A DNA stretch of 64,000 nucleotides from DASQPR01 sp963831705 (GTDB lineage: Bacteria; Actinomycetota; Actinomycetes; Mycobacteriales; Micromonosporaceae). Within the stretch, counting starts at the first letter, position 1. Each line of letters opens with the position of its first letter. The position numbers were made by a program, and so were the translations under genes. Positions 28,043 through 38,053 of the stretch are shown piece by piece. Below the pieces are notes generated by a model. The model ran no database searches. It was given only the letters and a program-made list of their open reading frames with translations, and was not told where the DNA came from. The stretch spans positions 620,001 through 684,000 of the forward strand of contig CAWHRE010000010.1 of the NCBI GenBank assembly GCA_963831705.1, in the 5' to 3' direction.

Positions 28043-29827
28043 TTAGCCGCGGTACGAGCGGAAGCCGCGACCCACCTTCTTACCGAGGTAACCGGCGGTG
28101 ACCAGCTGTTCGAGTAGCGGTGCCGGAGCGAAGCCGGGCTCACGCATCTCCAGATAGAGCTCGCGCTGGATGGCGAGCGATACGTCCAGGCCGACGACGT
28201 CGAGCAGCTCGAATGGCCCCATCGGGTACCCACAGCCGAGCTTCATCGCGTAGTCGATGTCGTCCGCGGTCGCGTAACTGACCTCGACCATCCGGACGGC
28301 GTCGTTCAGGTACGGGAAGAGCAGCGCGTTCACCACGAAGCCGGCCCGATCGGCGCAGACGACGGCGTGCTTGCCCAAGCTCGTGACGACATCCTTGGCG
28401 ATCGCAACCGTCTCCGGCGCGGTCCGGATCGAGTGCACGACCTCGACCAGGCCCATGATCGGCGCGGGGTTGAAGAAGTGCAGGCCGACGACGTCCGCCG
28501 GCCGGCTCGTCGCCACGGCGCATTCGATCACCGGGAGGCTCGATGTGGTGGTCGCGAGGATCGTGCCGGGCTTGCAGATCTCGTCCAGCGACGCGAACAG
28601 CGCGGTCTTGACCGACAGTTCCTCGACCACGGCCTCCACGACGAGGTCGACGTCGGACAGGTGGTCGAGCGTGGCCGACCAGGTGATCCGCCCGAGCGCG
28701 GCGTCTCGGTCCTCCTCGGTGATCTTGCCGCGGACCAGGCCTTTGTCGAGCGAAACCGAGACCGAATCGCAGAGCTTCGCGGAGCGCTCGGCACCGCGCG
28801 TAACCGACGTGACCTCGTACCCGGCCTTGGCGAACACCTCGATGATGCCGGTCGCCATGGTGCCGGAGCCGATCACGCCGACCTTGCGGATCTTGTGCGC
28901 GGTCGCGTCATTCGACGTGGGCGCCGGAGTCAGATCGTCGTCCACCAGGACCGGCGAACCCGGCTTCTCGTAGGTGTAGAAGCCGCGGCCGGTCTTGCGG
29001 CCGAGCAGGCCCGCGGTGACCATCTGCTTGAGCAGCGGCGCGGGCGCGTGCCGGCGGTCACGGCCACCTCGCCGATACATCGTGTCCAGGATCTCGTACG
29101 CGGTGTCCAGGCCGATCAGGTCCATCAGTGCCAGCGGACCCATCGGCAAGCCGCAGCCGAGCTTCATCGCCGCGTCGACGTCCTCGCGCGTTGACGTATC
29201 GTGCCTCGAACATCGTCACGGCGTGGTTCAGATAGCCGAAGAGCAGGGCGTTCGCGATAAACCCGGCACGATCGTTGATCGTGACGTCGACCTTGCCGAG
29301 CCCGGCACAGAGCGCCTCGATGTCCTCAACCACGTCCGGCGCAGTGACCACCGTCTTCACGATCTCGACCAGCTTCATCACGGGCGCCGGGTTGAAGAAG
29401 TGCATGCCGATGACCTGGTTCGGCCGGGTGGTCGCGACCGAGATCTCGGTGACCGACAGCGACGACGTGTTGGTCGCGAGGATCGCCTCTGGCTTGCAGA
29501 CCTTGTCCAGCTTCGCCGAAGATCCGTCTGCTTAAGATCGAGATGCTCGGGTACGGCCTCGATCACGAGATCCACGCTGTGCAACGCCGGCAGACCGACC
29601 GCGAACTCGACCCGGCCGACCAGCGCGTCGCGATCCTCCTGGCTGAGCTTGCCCCGGGCCACGGCCCGGTCGGTGGAGCCGACCAAGTGCTCGCGACCGC
29701 GTTCGAGCGCGGCCTCGGTGACCTCGACCGCCACGACGGAGATGCCATTGCGAGCGAAGACTTCGACGATGCCCGCGCCCATCGTGCCGAGTCCTACGAC
29801 GCCGATGCTGGCGAACTGACGCGCCAC
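28043..29827 (-). CDS. Double-domain 3-hydroxyacyl-CoA dehydrogenase, frameshifted
   Basis: About 594-residue tandem fusion of two 3-hydroxybutyryl-CoA dehydrogenase units, each with its own Rossmann motif (GVVGLGTMGAGI and GVIGSGTMATGI), NTSSL/TTSSL block, HFFNPAPVM/HFFNPAPIM block and C-terminal GCGLPMGP or GCGYPMGP. It would oxidise 3-hydroxyacyl-CoA with NAD or reduce acetoacetyl-CoA. The first unit is broken near 29524 and 29514 (two +1 or one -1) and near 29186 (+1); corrections give KLDKVCKPEAILATN and NAREDVDAAMKLG. The second unit is intact. GTG 29827 has AAGGAG upstream. First gene of a run with the zinc ribbon and the hydrolase. Confidence 0.87.
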
Positions 29828-30100
29828 CGCAATCTCCTTCGGGCTGGTCCTCGTCGACCTTGGTTCGGCCCTGAGTGTCCCATGCGTATGCCGGCTCCCG
29901 GCCAGGCACGCGAGGTGCGGTTGCGCACATTTTCCAGGCCGCCCGACGTCTGTCCTGGACCCGTTGCCAACATCGCGGCAACCCGTCGCTTCGGGAGGTA
30001 TCAATCACTCCGAGGCGGCCGCTGGTGACCGGACATCGTGATCTGGCAAAGATAAAAGTAGGCCTACTCACCGGTAATCCTGAGGTTTAGACTTCGCGCC

Positions 30101-31611
30101 ATGACCGCCACCCGCACGCCTGGCCTGCCCGTCATCGACGACGGCACGCTCGTTTCCACCAACCCCGCGACCGGAGCGGAGGTCGGCCGATTCCCGGTGG
30201 CGACCGCCGACGATGTCCGCGCCGCCGTCGAACGGGCGCGCGCCGCGAGCGCGTGGTGGGCGAGTCTCGGATTCGACGGCCGGAAGGCTCGCCTGCTGCG
30301 CTGGGCATCGCTGCTCTCGAACCGGATCCAGACCGTGGCCGAAGTGATCAACAGCGAGGGTGGCAAGCCGGTCGCCGAGGCGATCGTCGAGGTCTTCGCC
30401 GCGGTCGACCACGTCGCTTGGGCCGCCAAGCACGCGGAACGGGTGCTGAAACTGCGCAAGGTCCGAGGCTCGCTGACGCTAGCCGAGCACGCGCGCGTAC
30501 CTGGAGTACCAGCCGTTCGGCGTGATCGGCGTGATCGGGCCGTGGAACTACCCGATCTTCACGCCGATGGGTTCGATCGCGTACGCGCTCGCCGCGGGCA
30601 ACGCGATCGTCTTCAAGCCGAGCGAGTACACGCCGGCGGTCGGCCAGCTGATGGTCGACGTGTTCGCCGAGGTCGTACCGGAGCACCCGGTACTGCAGAT
30701 CATTCACGGCATGGGCGACGTCGGCGCGCTGCTGACCACGTCCGGCGTCGACAAGATCGCGTTCACTGGATCGACGACGACCGGCAAGAAGATCATGGCG
30801 GCCGCGCGCGAACTCGCTGACCCCGGTGTTGCTCGAGTGCGGCGGCAAGGACGCGATGATCGTCGACGCGGACGCGGACCTGAACGCGGCCGCATCCGCC
30901 GCCGCCTGGGGCGGACTGACCAACGCCGGTCAGACCTGCATCGGCATCGAGCGCATCTACGTGGTCGACCGGTACACGACGCGTTCGTGGCGAAGCTGGT
31001 CGAGAAGGCCACCGCGCTCAAGGTTGGATTCGGTGACGACTCGGACATCGGCCCGATCACGATGCCGGCCCAGATCGACACGATCCGACGGCACATTGGT
31101 GATGCGATCGAACGTGGCGGTCGTGCCGTTCTCGGTGGCGTCGACGCGGTCCAGGCGCCGTACGTCCAGCCCACGATCCTGGTCGACGTCCCCGAGGACT
31201 CGGCAGCGGTGACCGAAGGAGACGTTCGGCCCGACATTGACGGTCAAGCGGGTCGCGAACGCCGACGAGGCCGTACGACTGGCGAACGCCCTGTCGTACG
31301 GGCTGGGCGGCTCGGTATTCGCCAAACGAGACGCGATGAAGATCGCCCGTAGCCTGCGGTCTGGCATGACATCAATCAACTCGGCGCTGTCCTTCGCCGG
31401 GATGCCGAGCCTTCCGTTCGGCGGCGTCGGCGACTCCGGCATCGGCCGGATCCACGGCGACGACGGCCTGCGTGAGTTCACTCGTCCGAAGGCGATTACC
31501 AAGCGCCGAATGAAGTCCGCGCTGCCGGCGATGTCGTTCGAACGTACGCCGAAGCAGGTCGAAATGATCAAGAAGGTCGCGAAAATGATGCACGGGCGCA
31601 AGGGCGCCTAG
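30101..31611 (+). CDS. Aldehyde dehydrogenase family protein, frameshifted
   Basis: About 500-residue NAD(P)-dependent aldehyde dehydrogenase. Seen: GVIGPWNYPIFTPMG, IVFKPSEYTPAVG, VDKIAFTGSTTTGKK, the general base in LLECGGKDAM and the nucleophile in NAGQTCIG, then LPFGGVGDSGIGR. The C-terminal tail (TPKQVEMIKKVAKMM) is longer than in classical members. Single extra bases near 30494, 30816 and 31218, and a net +2/-1 near 30976, break the frame; each correction restores family sequence (AYLEYQPFGV, LTPVLLECGG, DAFVAKLVEKA, ETFGPTLTVKR). ATG 30101 follows a TAGACT about 10 bp upstream, so the message may be leaderless. Substrate unknown. Confidence 0.85.
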
Positions 31612-31627
31612 CGCTGGCTTGTGCGCA

Positions 31628-31766
31628 GTGAATCGCAGGTCCTGCTGCGTCCTGCGGCGGTGAATCGCGGGTCCCGGCGGCAGTGATCGCGGATCTTGGC
31701 AGCGGTGGAAGCTCAGCGTCGTGATCATGACGCCGAGACAACCAACAGCTGCCAAGATCCCAGATC
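31628..31766 (+). repeat. Intergenic repeat region with palindromic repeat family 2, copy A
   Basis: Three imperfect tandem units of the form GTGAATCGCAGGTCC / GTGAATCGCGGGTCC / GTGATCGCGGATCTTGG (31628-31705) lead into an element starting GATCGCGGATCTTGGCAG at 31685. That element ends with the inverted arm CTGCCAAGATCC near 31750-31760. A second copy on the other strand is at 38863-38945. It separates two convergent genes and overlaps the last codon of the MFS gene. Confidence 0.65.
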
Positions 31767-33192
31767 ACACCTCGACCAACTCCGGGACTGCCACCGGCTC
31801 GGCTGCCGGTGCGGGCCGATGTGCCGGTATGGCCAACGCCAAGACCGCACCCACCGCCAGGATGATCACGCCGACCCACTCGGCAGCCCGCATCCCCTTG
31901 ACGAACGTCTCGCCCGACGCGTACCCGCCGACCGCCGAGAAAATCGCCCCGAGCACGGCGACTCCGAGCACGGTGCCGAGTTGCCGCAGCGCGTTCGACG
32001 TACCCGATGCGACGCCCTGTAGCGCGGTCGGTGCGAAGTCGATCGTGAGTCGCGCGATGGGAGCGAAGAATAGGCCCATACCGGCGCCGGCCAGTACGAA
32101 TGCCGGCACCATCTGCCCGTACGGGAGGTCCACCCGCACCACCGCCGCCAGCCAGGCGATGCCGGCGGTTTGCAGGATCAAACCGAGCGCGACGATCCGC
32201 CGGGCACCGAGCCGGTCGCTGAACAGGCCGGCCAGCGGTGCGGTGAGCACCGGCATTGCGGTCCACGGCAGCGTACGGATGCCGGACTGCAACGGTGTGA
32301 AGTGTTGGACGGTCTGCAGGAACTGAGCCCCGATGAACACCGATCCAAACATGCCGAACGCCATGATCAGACTTACGGCGTTGGTGAAGGAGAAGCCGCG
32401 CGACTTGAACAGATGCAACGGCACCATCGGCGCGCCGGCTCGGCGCTCCCACGCGATGAACGCGATCAGCAGCACCGCGCCGCCGATCAGCCCGGCCAGC
32501 ACCTGACCGCTCGTCCAACCGTGGCCGTTTCCGCGGATCACGCCGAACACGACGCCGAACAGGCCGAGCGTGACGAGTGTCGTACCGACCGGATCGAGCC
32601 GCCCCGCACCACCGCGGCTCTCCCCGACCTTGAACAGCACCGGCAGCAACAGCAGCCCGACCGGCACGTTCACCCAGAAAATCCACTGCCACGACGAGTA
32701 CTGGATGATCGCGCCACCGACGACCGGCCCGAGCGCGACACCGAGGCCGCCCATCGCGCCCCACACGCCGAACGCAACACCACGCTTCTCCGGCGCGACG
32801 ACGTTCGCGAGCATCGTGAGCGTCAAGGGCATCACGATCGCGCCGCCCACGCCTTGGACGGTTCGAGCCGCGATCAGAGTGCCGATGTTCGGCGCGAGCG
32901 CGGCCGCCGCCGAAGCGAGCGTGAAGATCGTCAAACCAATGGCGAACAGCCGCTTACGGCCGTAACGATCGCCCAGCGCAGCACCGGTCAAGAGCAGGAC
33001 CGCAAACGTCAGTGTGTACGCGTTGACCGTCCACTCCAGGCCCTCCAGGCCGGCGGCGAGCTTGACCCGGATGACCGGCAGCGCGTTCGTGACGACGAGA
33101 TTGTCGAGCGACACCATGAAGACCGCGACGCTGACCGCGATCCAGGTCCAAACGGCACGGGGTTGGCGCCGTTCGACGATTTGATTGACCAT
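31765..33192 (-). CDS. MFS drug efflux transporter (DHA2/EmrB-QacA family)
   Basis: 475-residue 14-helix proton-driven multidrug exporter. N-terminal motif FMVSLDNLVVTNALPVI (motif D1), GDRYGRKRLFAIGL (motif A), QGVGGAIVMPLTL and GPVVGG (motif C) are characteristic. ATG 33192 (MVNQIVERRQ) has GGAG at 5-nt spacing; a GTG two codons upstream overlaps that site and is less likely. It lies 72 bp downstream of a tetR gene, with a palindrome in the gap matching the one upstream of tetR, so repression by that TetR is likely. The substrate is presumably a lipophilic toxic compound. Confidence 0.9.
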   Translation of the reverse strand: MVNQIVERRQPRAVWTWIAVSVAVFMVSLDNLVVTNALPVIRVKLAAGLEGLEWTVNAYTLTFAVLLLTGAALGDRYGRKRLFAIGLTIFTLASAAAALAPNIGTLIAARTVQGVGGAIVMPLTLTMLANVVAPEKRGVAFGVWGAMGGLGVALGPVVGGAIIQYSSWQWIFWVNVPVGLLLLPVLFKVGESRGGAGRLDPVGTTLVTLGLFGVVFGVIRGNGHGWTSGQVLAGLIGGAVLLIAFIAWERRAGAPMVPLHLFKSRGFSFTNAVSLIMAFGMFGSVFIGAQFLQTVQHFTPLQSGIRTLPWTAMPVLTAPLAGLFSDRLGARRIVALGLILQTAGIAWLAAVVRVDLPYGQMVPAFVLAGAGMGLFFAPIARLTIDFAPTALQGVASGTSNALRQLGTVLGVAVLGAIFSAVGGYASGETFVKGMRAAEWVGVIILAVGAVLALAIPAHRPAPAAEPVAVPELVEV

Positions 33193-33205
33193 TGCCACTC
33201 CATAA

Positions 33206-33224
33206 GTTGTGATTGATCACTAAC
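33206..33224. promoter_or_regulatory. Probable TetR operator upstream of the MFS gene
   Basis: GTTAGTGATCAATCACAAC on the minus strand is an imperfect inverted repeat in the 72-bp gap between tetR and the efflux gene. It closely matches the palindrome upstream of tetR at 33814, with one base fewer on the right arm. Confidence 0.65.
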
Positions 33225-33264
33225 TTTGCAGGTCACAGATCTGCCCGAGCGGCGCAACGTCGCG

Positions 33265-33804
33265 CTAGCGTTCGGGGTTAAGCAACTCGCCGAGGTGCGC
33301 CTTCATGGCCGGCATGTCCATCGCCGCCATCACGTTCATCAACATTCCGGCGGCAATGTGTTCCATGACGCGGTTGTCATCGAGGCCGGAGATGGTCTGA
33401 ACGGTCTTCCAAAGCCGGCCCATGTGCGCGCGGGTGACGTCACGAATCTCGTCGTCCTGACAGGCGGCCGCCCACATCTGCAACTGCATCTGCAGCATCT
33501 GCCGGTCGATCAGCAGCTTCTTGTACGCGGCACCCATCGCGTGCAGCGCCTCTTCGCCGGTCGTGCCCTCGGCCGCTACCTCGAACACCCCGATGATGTG
33601 ATCGAAACAACGCTCGATAGCCGCGATGAACAGGGCTTTCTTGGATTCGAAAAGCCGGAACAGATAAGGCTGCGACACCCCGACACGACGTGCGATCGCC
33701 TCGGTCGACGTCCCCACGTATCCACCGAGGCCAAACTCGATCACGGCAGCCTCAAGCACGCTTTCGCGCCGCTCGTCCGCACTCATCCGAATCGAAGGTG
33801 TCAC
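33265..33804 (-). CDS. TetR-family repressor
   Basis: About 179 residues. The helix-turn-helix is TSTEAIARRVGVSQPYLFRLF, near 28-50 in this numbering. The C-terminal domain is Met-rich (RQMLQMQLQMWAAA), as is common for ligand-binding pockets that accept hydrophobic drugs. GTG 33804 (VTPSIRMSADERR) is chosen over TTG 33825, which lies inside the operator palindrome. It probably represses itself and the downstream MFS pump, since both promoters carry the same inverted repeat. Confidence 0.85.
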   Translation of the reverse strand: MTPSIRMSADERRESVLEAAVIEFGLGGYVGTSTEAIARRVGVSQPYLFRLFESKKALFIAAIERCFDHIIGVFEVAAEGTTGEEALHAMGAAYKKLLIDRQMLQMQLQMWAAACQDDEIRDVTRAHMGRLWKTVQTISGLDDNRVMEHIAAGMLMNVMAAMDMPAMKAHLGELLNPER

Positions 33805-33813
33805 ATCAATCAA

Positions 33814-33833
33814 GTTAGTGACCAATAACTAAC
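33814..33833. promoter_or_regulatory. Probable TetR autoregulatory operator
   Basis: GTTAGTGACCAATAACTAAC, inverted repeat GTTAGT-N8-ACTAAC, lies about 10 bp upstream of the tetR start. The same motif recurs upstream of the MFS gene (33206-33224). Confidence 0.65.
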
Positions 33834-33857
33834 CCGTCAAGCCCCGCGCCAACTTCC

Positions 33858-33921
33858 AGTTGATCCTGGAGTTAGTTGACGCATCGACGGCGTGTCGTGC
33901 GAATAACTCCAGGATCAACTT
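33858..33921 (+). repeat. Palindromic intergenic repeat family 1, full copy
   Basis: AGTTGATCCTGGAGTTAG and its inverted arm AACTCCAGGATCAACTT enclose a loop with CGACGGCGTGTCG. A reverse-oriented copy is at 38971-39033 and a half copy at 22279. The long stem would form a stable hairpin between the tetR promoter and the end of the peptidase gene. Confidence 0.75.
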
Positions 33922-33930
33922 CGCGAACGC

Positions 33931-35410
33931 TTAGACCACGGGCGCCAGTACGGCGACGATCGCGTCACCCTCCGGTACGCCCAACCCGGTGCACGGATCC
34001 CAGCCGACCGCGGCCGAATACCCGCCGTTGTCGCCCTTCGTGATATCCCGGAACCCGGTTGGCGACCCGTACAGGCGGCCAAGCGGCGACCCGGCGGACG
34101 CGCCATTGCGTTGGTTCGCCAGCGCGGTCAGCGCCGACCACAGTGGTGCGACCGCACTTGTACCGCCGATGACCTGGTCCTGGCCGTCGTACCGGATGCG
34201 ATATCCGGTCTTCGGATCGGCGTCACCGGCAACGTCCGGCACCCCGCGACCGGCAACCGTGCCCGGTACGCCGGCTTGGTACGCGGGCGCCGAAAAATGC
34301 CCGCTGAACCCGCCCCCGGTGGCACCCTCGTCGGACGAGAGTTCGTTCCAGACCGTCTCAGCGCCGCTCTTCGGTAGCGTCGTGCCTCCGCACCCGACGA
34401 CCGAAGGAGACGACGCCGGGAAGTCGACGTGCAGCGTGCCGTCGGCTGTACCGTCGGTGGCACCGTTGTCGCCGACCGCGACGTAAACGCTGATTCCGGC
34501 CGCTGCCGCGTCCGCGAACAAGGCGTCGTACGCGTCCATCGCCGCCACCGTCCACCCGGCTTCAGACTGGCCCCAGCTGATCGAGATGACCGACGGCTTG
34601 CGCACCGGGTCGTGTACGGCCGCCGCGATCGCGTCGTAGAAGCCGTCGTCGGTGTTCGGGCCGAAGTACACCGCGATCTTCGCGGCCGGCGCGATCGCCC
34701 CGATCACCTCGATGTCGAGCATGACCTCGCCGTCGGCGTCCGATCCGGGCGAGTTCGTCGCGCCGTCCACGTTGACGGCTTCCACGCTCGGCGTACGCAG
34801 GCCGAGGTCGGCGAAGTAACGGTCGAGATCGGTGGTCCGGAATCCACCACCGAGTTCGATCACGGCGACGGTCTGGCCGGCGCCGTCGACGTCGGTCGGG
34901 AATCCGTACTCTGCGGCGACGTCCGGTGGCGTCCGACCGGCCGACGGGACGTGTGCGGCGATGCCGGTCAGTACGCGGAAATGGGTCACCGCCTGCTGCC
35001 GGCTGTCCAAGCCGAGCACCGCGACGACGACGCCGTCCAGTTGCTCCGGGACGTAGATCGAGCCGGTCCGGCCGCGGTACGCATATCCGGTCGCCGACTC
35101 GTAGTGCGCCAGCGTCACGCCAAACGCCGCGTTCATCGTGACGACGTCGCCACGAAGACGCACGGTACGGGCCGGCAGGCTCACCGACACCACTTCCAGG
35201 CCGACCTGGCTCGCGAACGCCCAGACCGCGTCGACATCGGCCTGCTCGGCCGGCGTACCCGGTTCACCGGCGCCATCACCGACGCCCCGGCGGAGCACGA
35301 GCGTCACGAAGACGGTCGCATCCGGGTCGGCGTCACCCACCCGACGCGCCCCGGCGCACCGGATGCCGTCTGCTGCCGGGCACCGGTAGGGCTGCGTACG
35401 CGTGTGTCAT
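33931..35410 (-). CDS. S53 family serine-carboxyl peptidase (sedolisin/kumamolisin-like), one frameshift near the start
   Basis: About 492 residues after correction. An N-terminal S53 pro-domain (ADPDATVFVTLVLRRG to about 140) precedes the catalytic domain with the acidic pair in GEVMLDIEVIGAIAP, SVISISWGQSE, oxyanion-region GDNGATDG, nucleophile motif GGTSAVAPLW (usually SGTSA) and the calcium-site region DITKGDNGGYSAAVGWDPCTG. Such enzymes are acid-active endopeptidases; no signal peptide is seen. The uninterrupted frame begins only at 35340, but ATG 35410 with GGGGGA upstream encodes MTHAYAALPVPGSRRHPV, typical S53 pro-domain sequence that joins the main frame if one extra base near 35356 is removed. 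Confidence 0.85.
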
Positions 35411-35530
35411 GACAGAAATCCCCCGCTCTCCGGCGCGCAGCGGCTCTTCATTGAGCCGCTTGTTACGTGCCAGTAGGGTTTTGACGATAGCCGTCGATGT
35501 AAAGCCCAATGCTTAAGATATGCCATGCTC

Positions 35531-36685
35531 ATGCCTGACCTGCTCGATTCAGCGGCACTGGACGCGGTACTCGCACCGTTCGGAACGTCGCGCATGTTGC
35601 CCGCGGCCGCCTACACGAGCGCCGACGTTTTCGCCTGGGAGCGAACGAACTTCTTCGCCGGGACGTGGACGTGCGTCGGCCGTACGCCCCGGCAGGGCCG
35701 GCGGGCGTACGCGGTCGGCGACATCAGCGTGCTCGTCGTAGTCACGAACGGCGAGGTGAACGCGTTCGCGAACGTCTGCCGCCATCGTGGCCACGAGCTG
35801 CTCGCGGTCGCCGAGACGGTCGACGGGACAGTCGACGATGCGGTCGGCGACCGGAAGGCGATCGTCTGCCCGTACCACGGTTGGGCGTACCGGCTCAATG
35901 GCGAACTCGCGGTCGCACCCCAGATGGAGCCGGATTTCGATCGCACGCCGTGGAGTCTTCGATCGCTGCCCGCCGTGGACTGGCACGGTTGGCTGTTCGT
36001 CAACGCGTCCGGCGACGCTCCGAGGTTCGAGACGTTCATCGGCGACGCCGAGGCATACCTCGGCCCGTACGGCGCGGGCCGGCTGACCGTGAACGCCCGG
36101 CATCGGTACGAGGTCGCGGCGAACTGGAAGCTCATCGCCGAGAACTATCACGAGTGTTACCACTGCCCGATGATCCATCCGGAGCTGTGCCAGGTCACGA
36201 AGCCGGATTCGGGCGCGAACGGCACCGGTCCAGGCGCCTGGGTCGGCGGCACCATGGAGCTGTACCCGCACGCCGAGACGATGTCGTTCGACGGCCGGTC
36301 AGGGCCGGGCGCGGTCACCATCAACGAAGCCACTACGCGTGAGGTGGCGTACCTCGGCATCTTCCCGAACCTGCTGGTGTCGGCGCACCCGGACTACGTA
36401 CTCACACATCGTCTTGTGCCTTTGGCCCCGGACCGCACGCTCGTCGAATGTGAGTGGCTGTTCGCGGACCCGGCGACCGATCCGGCGTACGCCGTCGAGT
36501 TCTGGGACACGACGAACCGGCAGGACTGGGCTGCGGTGTCGTCGGTACAGCGTGGCCTGGCATCGCCGTATCACCAGCCCGGGCCGCTCGCGCCGAGCGA
36601 GAGCGCGATCTACGACTGGGTCACGATGCTGGCGCGCGGCTATCGGGACGTAGCCGCGATTCCTCGCATGTCAGCAGGTCGGTAG
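35531..36685 (+). CDS. Rieske non-heme iron oxygenase, alpha subunit
   Basis: About 384-residue ring-hydroxylating or choline/carnitine monooxygenase-like subunit. The Rieske cluster is CRHRGH ... CPYHGW (about 85-118). The mononuclear iron site is NYHECYHCPMIHP (two His) with a later Asp in NRQDW. No reductase or ferredoxin gene is adjacent, so electrons must come from elsewhere. The first in-frame ATG is 35525; ATG 35531 (MPDLLDSAALDAV) is preferred because a TAAGAT box ends about 10 bp upstream and no ribosome site is visible, suggesting a leaderless message. Convergent with nucS. Substrate unknown. Confidence 0.85.
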   Translation: MPDLLDSAALDAVLAPFGTSRMLPAAAYTSADVFAWERTNFFAGTWTCVGRTPRQGRRAYAVGDISVLVVVTNGEVNAFANVCRHRGHELLAVAETVDGTVDDAVGDRKAIVCPYHGWAYRLNGELAVAPQMEPDFDRTPWSLRSLPAVDWHGWLFVNASGDAPRFETFIGDAEAYLGPYGAGRLTVNARHRYEVAANWKLIAENYHECYHCPMIHPELCQVTKPDSGANGTGPGAWVGGTMELYPHAETMSFDGRSGPGAVTINEATTREVAYLGIFPNLLVSAHPDYVLTHRLVPLAPDRTLVECEWLFADPATDPAYAVEFWDTTNRQDWAAVSSVQRGLASPYHQPGPLAPSESAIYDWVTMLARGYRDVAAIPRMSAGR

Positions 36686-36689
36686 CAAA

Positions 36690-37349
36690 TCAGAACAGCG
36701 TCAGTTCGTCCTTGATGATGCCTCGCAGCGCGTTGTAATCGAGGACCACGCATCGGATCCCGCGGTCCTGTGCCAGCACCCGTGCCTGCGGTTTGATTTC
36801 CTGCGCCGCGAAGATGCCGGTCACCGGCGCCAGCAGCGGATCGCGTCCGAGCAGTTCCAGATAGCGGGTCAGCTGCTCGACGCCGTCGATCTCGCCGCGT
36901 CGCTTGATCTCGACCGCCACGCTCGCACCGTTCGCGTCGCGGCACATCAGGTCGACCGGCCCGATCGCCGTCGGAAACTCGCGACGCACCAGCGAGAAAC
37001 CGTCGCCAAGGACTTCTGGGTTCGCCGCCAGGAGCTCTTGGAGGTGCGCCTCGACGCCGTCTTTGCGCAGGCCGGGATCCACCCCCAGCGGGTACGACGT
37101 GTCGTGGAAGATCTCTTCCAGCGTGATCCGGAGTTCTTCGCCGGCCTTGTTCACCACCCGCCACACGCCCGGCGCCTCTTCCAGCCGACAGGGCGGACTC
37201 ATCCAGTTCAGCGGCTTGTACGCGCGGTCGTCGGCATGGATCGACACCGACCCGTCCGCCTTCACCATCACCAGGCGCGTGGCCATCGGCAAGTGCGCCG
37301 ACAGCCGTCCGACATAGTCCACCGAGCACTTCGCAATCACCAGACGCAC
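36690..37349 (-). CDS. nucS: Mismatch-specific endonuclease NucS/EndoMS
   Basis: 219-residue nuclease that makes double-strand cuts at mismatches in the non-canonical mismatch repair system of actinobacteria and archaea. The PD-(D/E)xK site is visible as GPVDLMC (D133), VEIKR (E147, K149) and GVEQLTRYLELL (Q159). The protein ends in DELTLF, which matches the C-terminal sliding-clamp binding motif. Full length from ATG 37349. Its presence agrees with the lack of MutS/MutL expected in this phylum. Confidence 0.95.
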   Translation of the reverse strand: MRLVIAKCSVDYVGRLSAHLPMATRLVMVKADGSVSIHADDRAYKPLNWMSPPCRLEEAPGVWRVVNKAGEELRITLEEIFHDTSYPLGVDPGLRKDGVEAHLQELLAANPEVLGDGFSLVRREFPTAIGPVDLMCRDANGASVAVEIKRRGEIDGVEQLTRYLELLGRDPLLAPVTGIFAAQEIKPQARVLAQDRGIRCVVLDYNALRGIIKDELTLF

Positions 37350-37369
37350 CCGGACAGCCTAGTCGCCCG

Positions 37370-37966
37370 TTAGCGTTTGACTCGGAAGTGCATGTGCGTC
37401 ACGTCCGGCGTATCGACGACGAACATCTTCTCCAGCTGGATTGCCTGGTCGCCAAGATGGTCCAGCAGCCGTACGCCGCCGCCGAGCAGCACCGGCACGA
37501 CGATCAGCTCGAACTCGTTGAGCAGTCCGACCCGAAGCGCCTGCTGTACCGGTGCCGACCCCATCAAGCTCACGTCCTTGCCATCGGCGGCCGCGGTGGC
37601 CTGTGTCACCGCGCTTTCGATGCCGTCCGTCACGTATGTGTATTTGTAACCGTCGTCCGGCACGGTATGTGTCATCACGAACACCGGCACACCCGGCAAT
37701 GGCCCTTGGCCACCCCACCCATGCGCGATGTCGTACGTCCGCCGACCGGTGATCACTGCTCCGTTCCGGCCGGCGCCGGCGTCGAACAGCGCCGCGCTCA
37801 CCGGCGACATGGCAAATCGGTCGTAGAACCGGCTCGGCGTATCGCCGCTGTTGAAGAACTCGAACAGGCGCTCGCCGCCGGTGCCCAGCGGCTGATCCGG
37901 CCCGTCGCCCGGACCCGCGATGTAGCCGTCCAGCGAGATCGCCAATCCGGTGATCACCTTGGTCAT
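37370..37966 (-). CDS. RibD C-terminal/dihydrofolate reductase-like family protein
   Basis: 198-residue Rossmann-like reductase domain with MTKVITGLAISLDGYIAGP at the N-terminus, VITGRRTYDIAHGWGG, PVFVMTHT, DVSLMGSAPVQQALR and ELIVVPVLLGGGVRLLDHL, the profile of stand-alone RibD_C proteins that bind NADPH. The true substrate is generally unknown for such paralogues. ATG 37966 is chosen because similarity begins there. It ends 20 bp from the nucS start on the same strand and may be cotranscribed with nucS. Confidence 0.82.
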   Translation of the reverse strand: MTKVITGLAISLDGYIAGPGDGPDQPLGTGGERLFEFFNSGDTPSRFYDRFAMSPVSAALFDAGAGRNGAVITGRRTYDIAHGWGGQGPLPGVPVFVMTHTVPDDGYKYTYVTDGIESAVTQATAAADGKDVSLMGSAPVQQALRVGLLNEFELIVVPVLLGGGVRLLDHLGDQAIQLEKMFVVDTPDVTHMHFRVKR

Positions 37967-38053
37967 GCCCGGCCCCCGTCCGTTCCTGTTGCGGTCAGCT
38001 TCACACCGGTTGAGACTCAAGATCAGAGCCGAACTCATCGGCTTGTCGCACCG

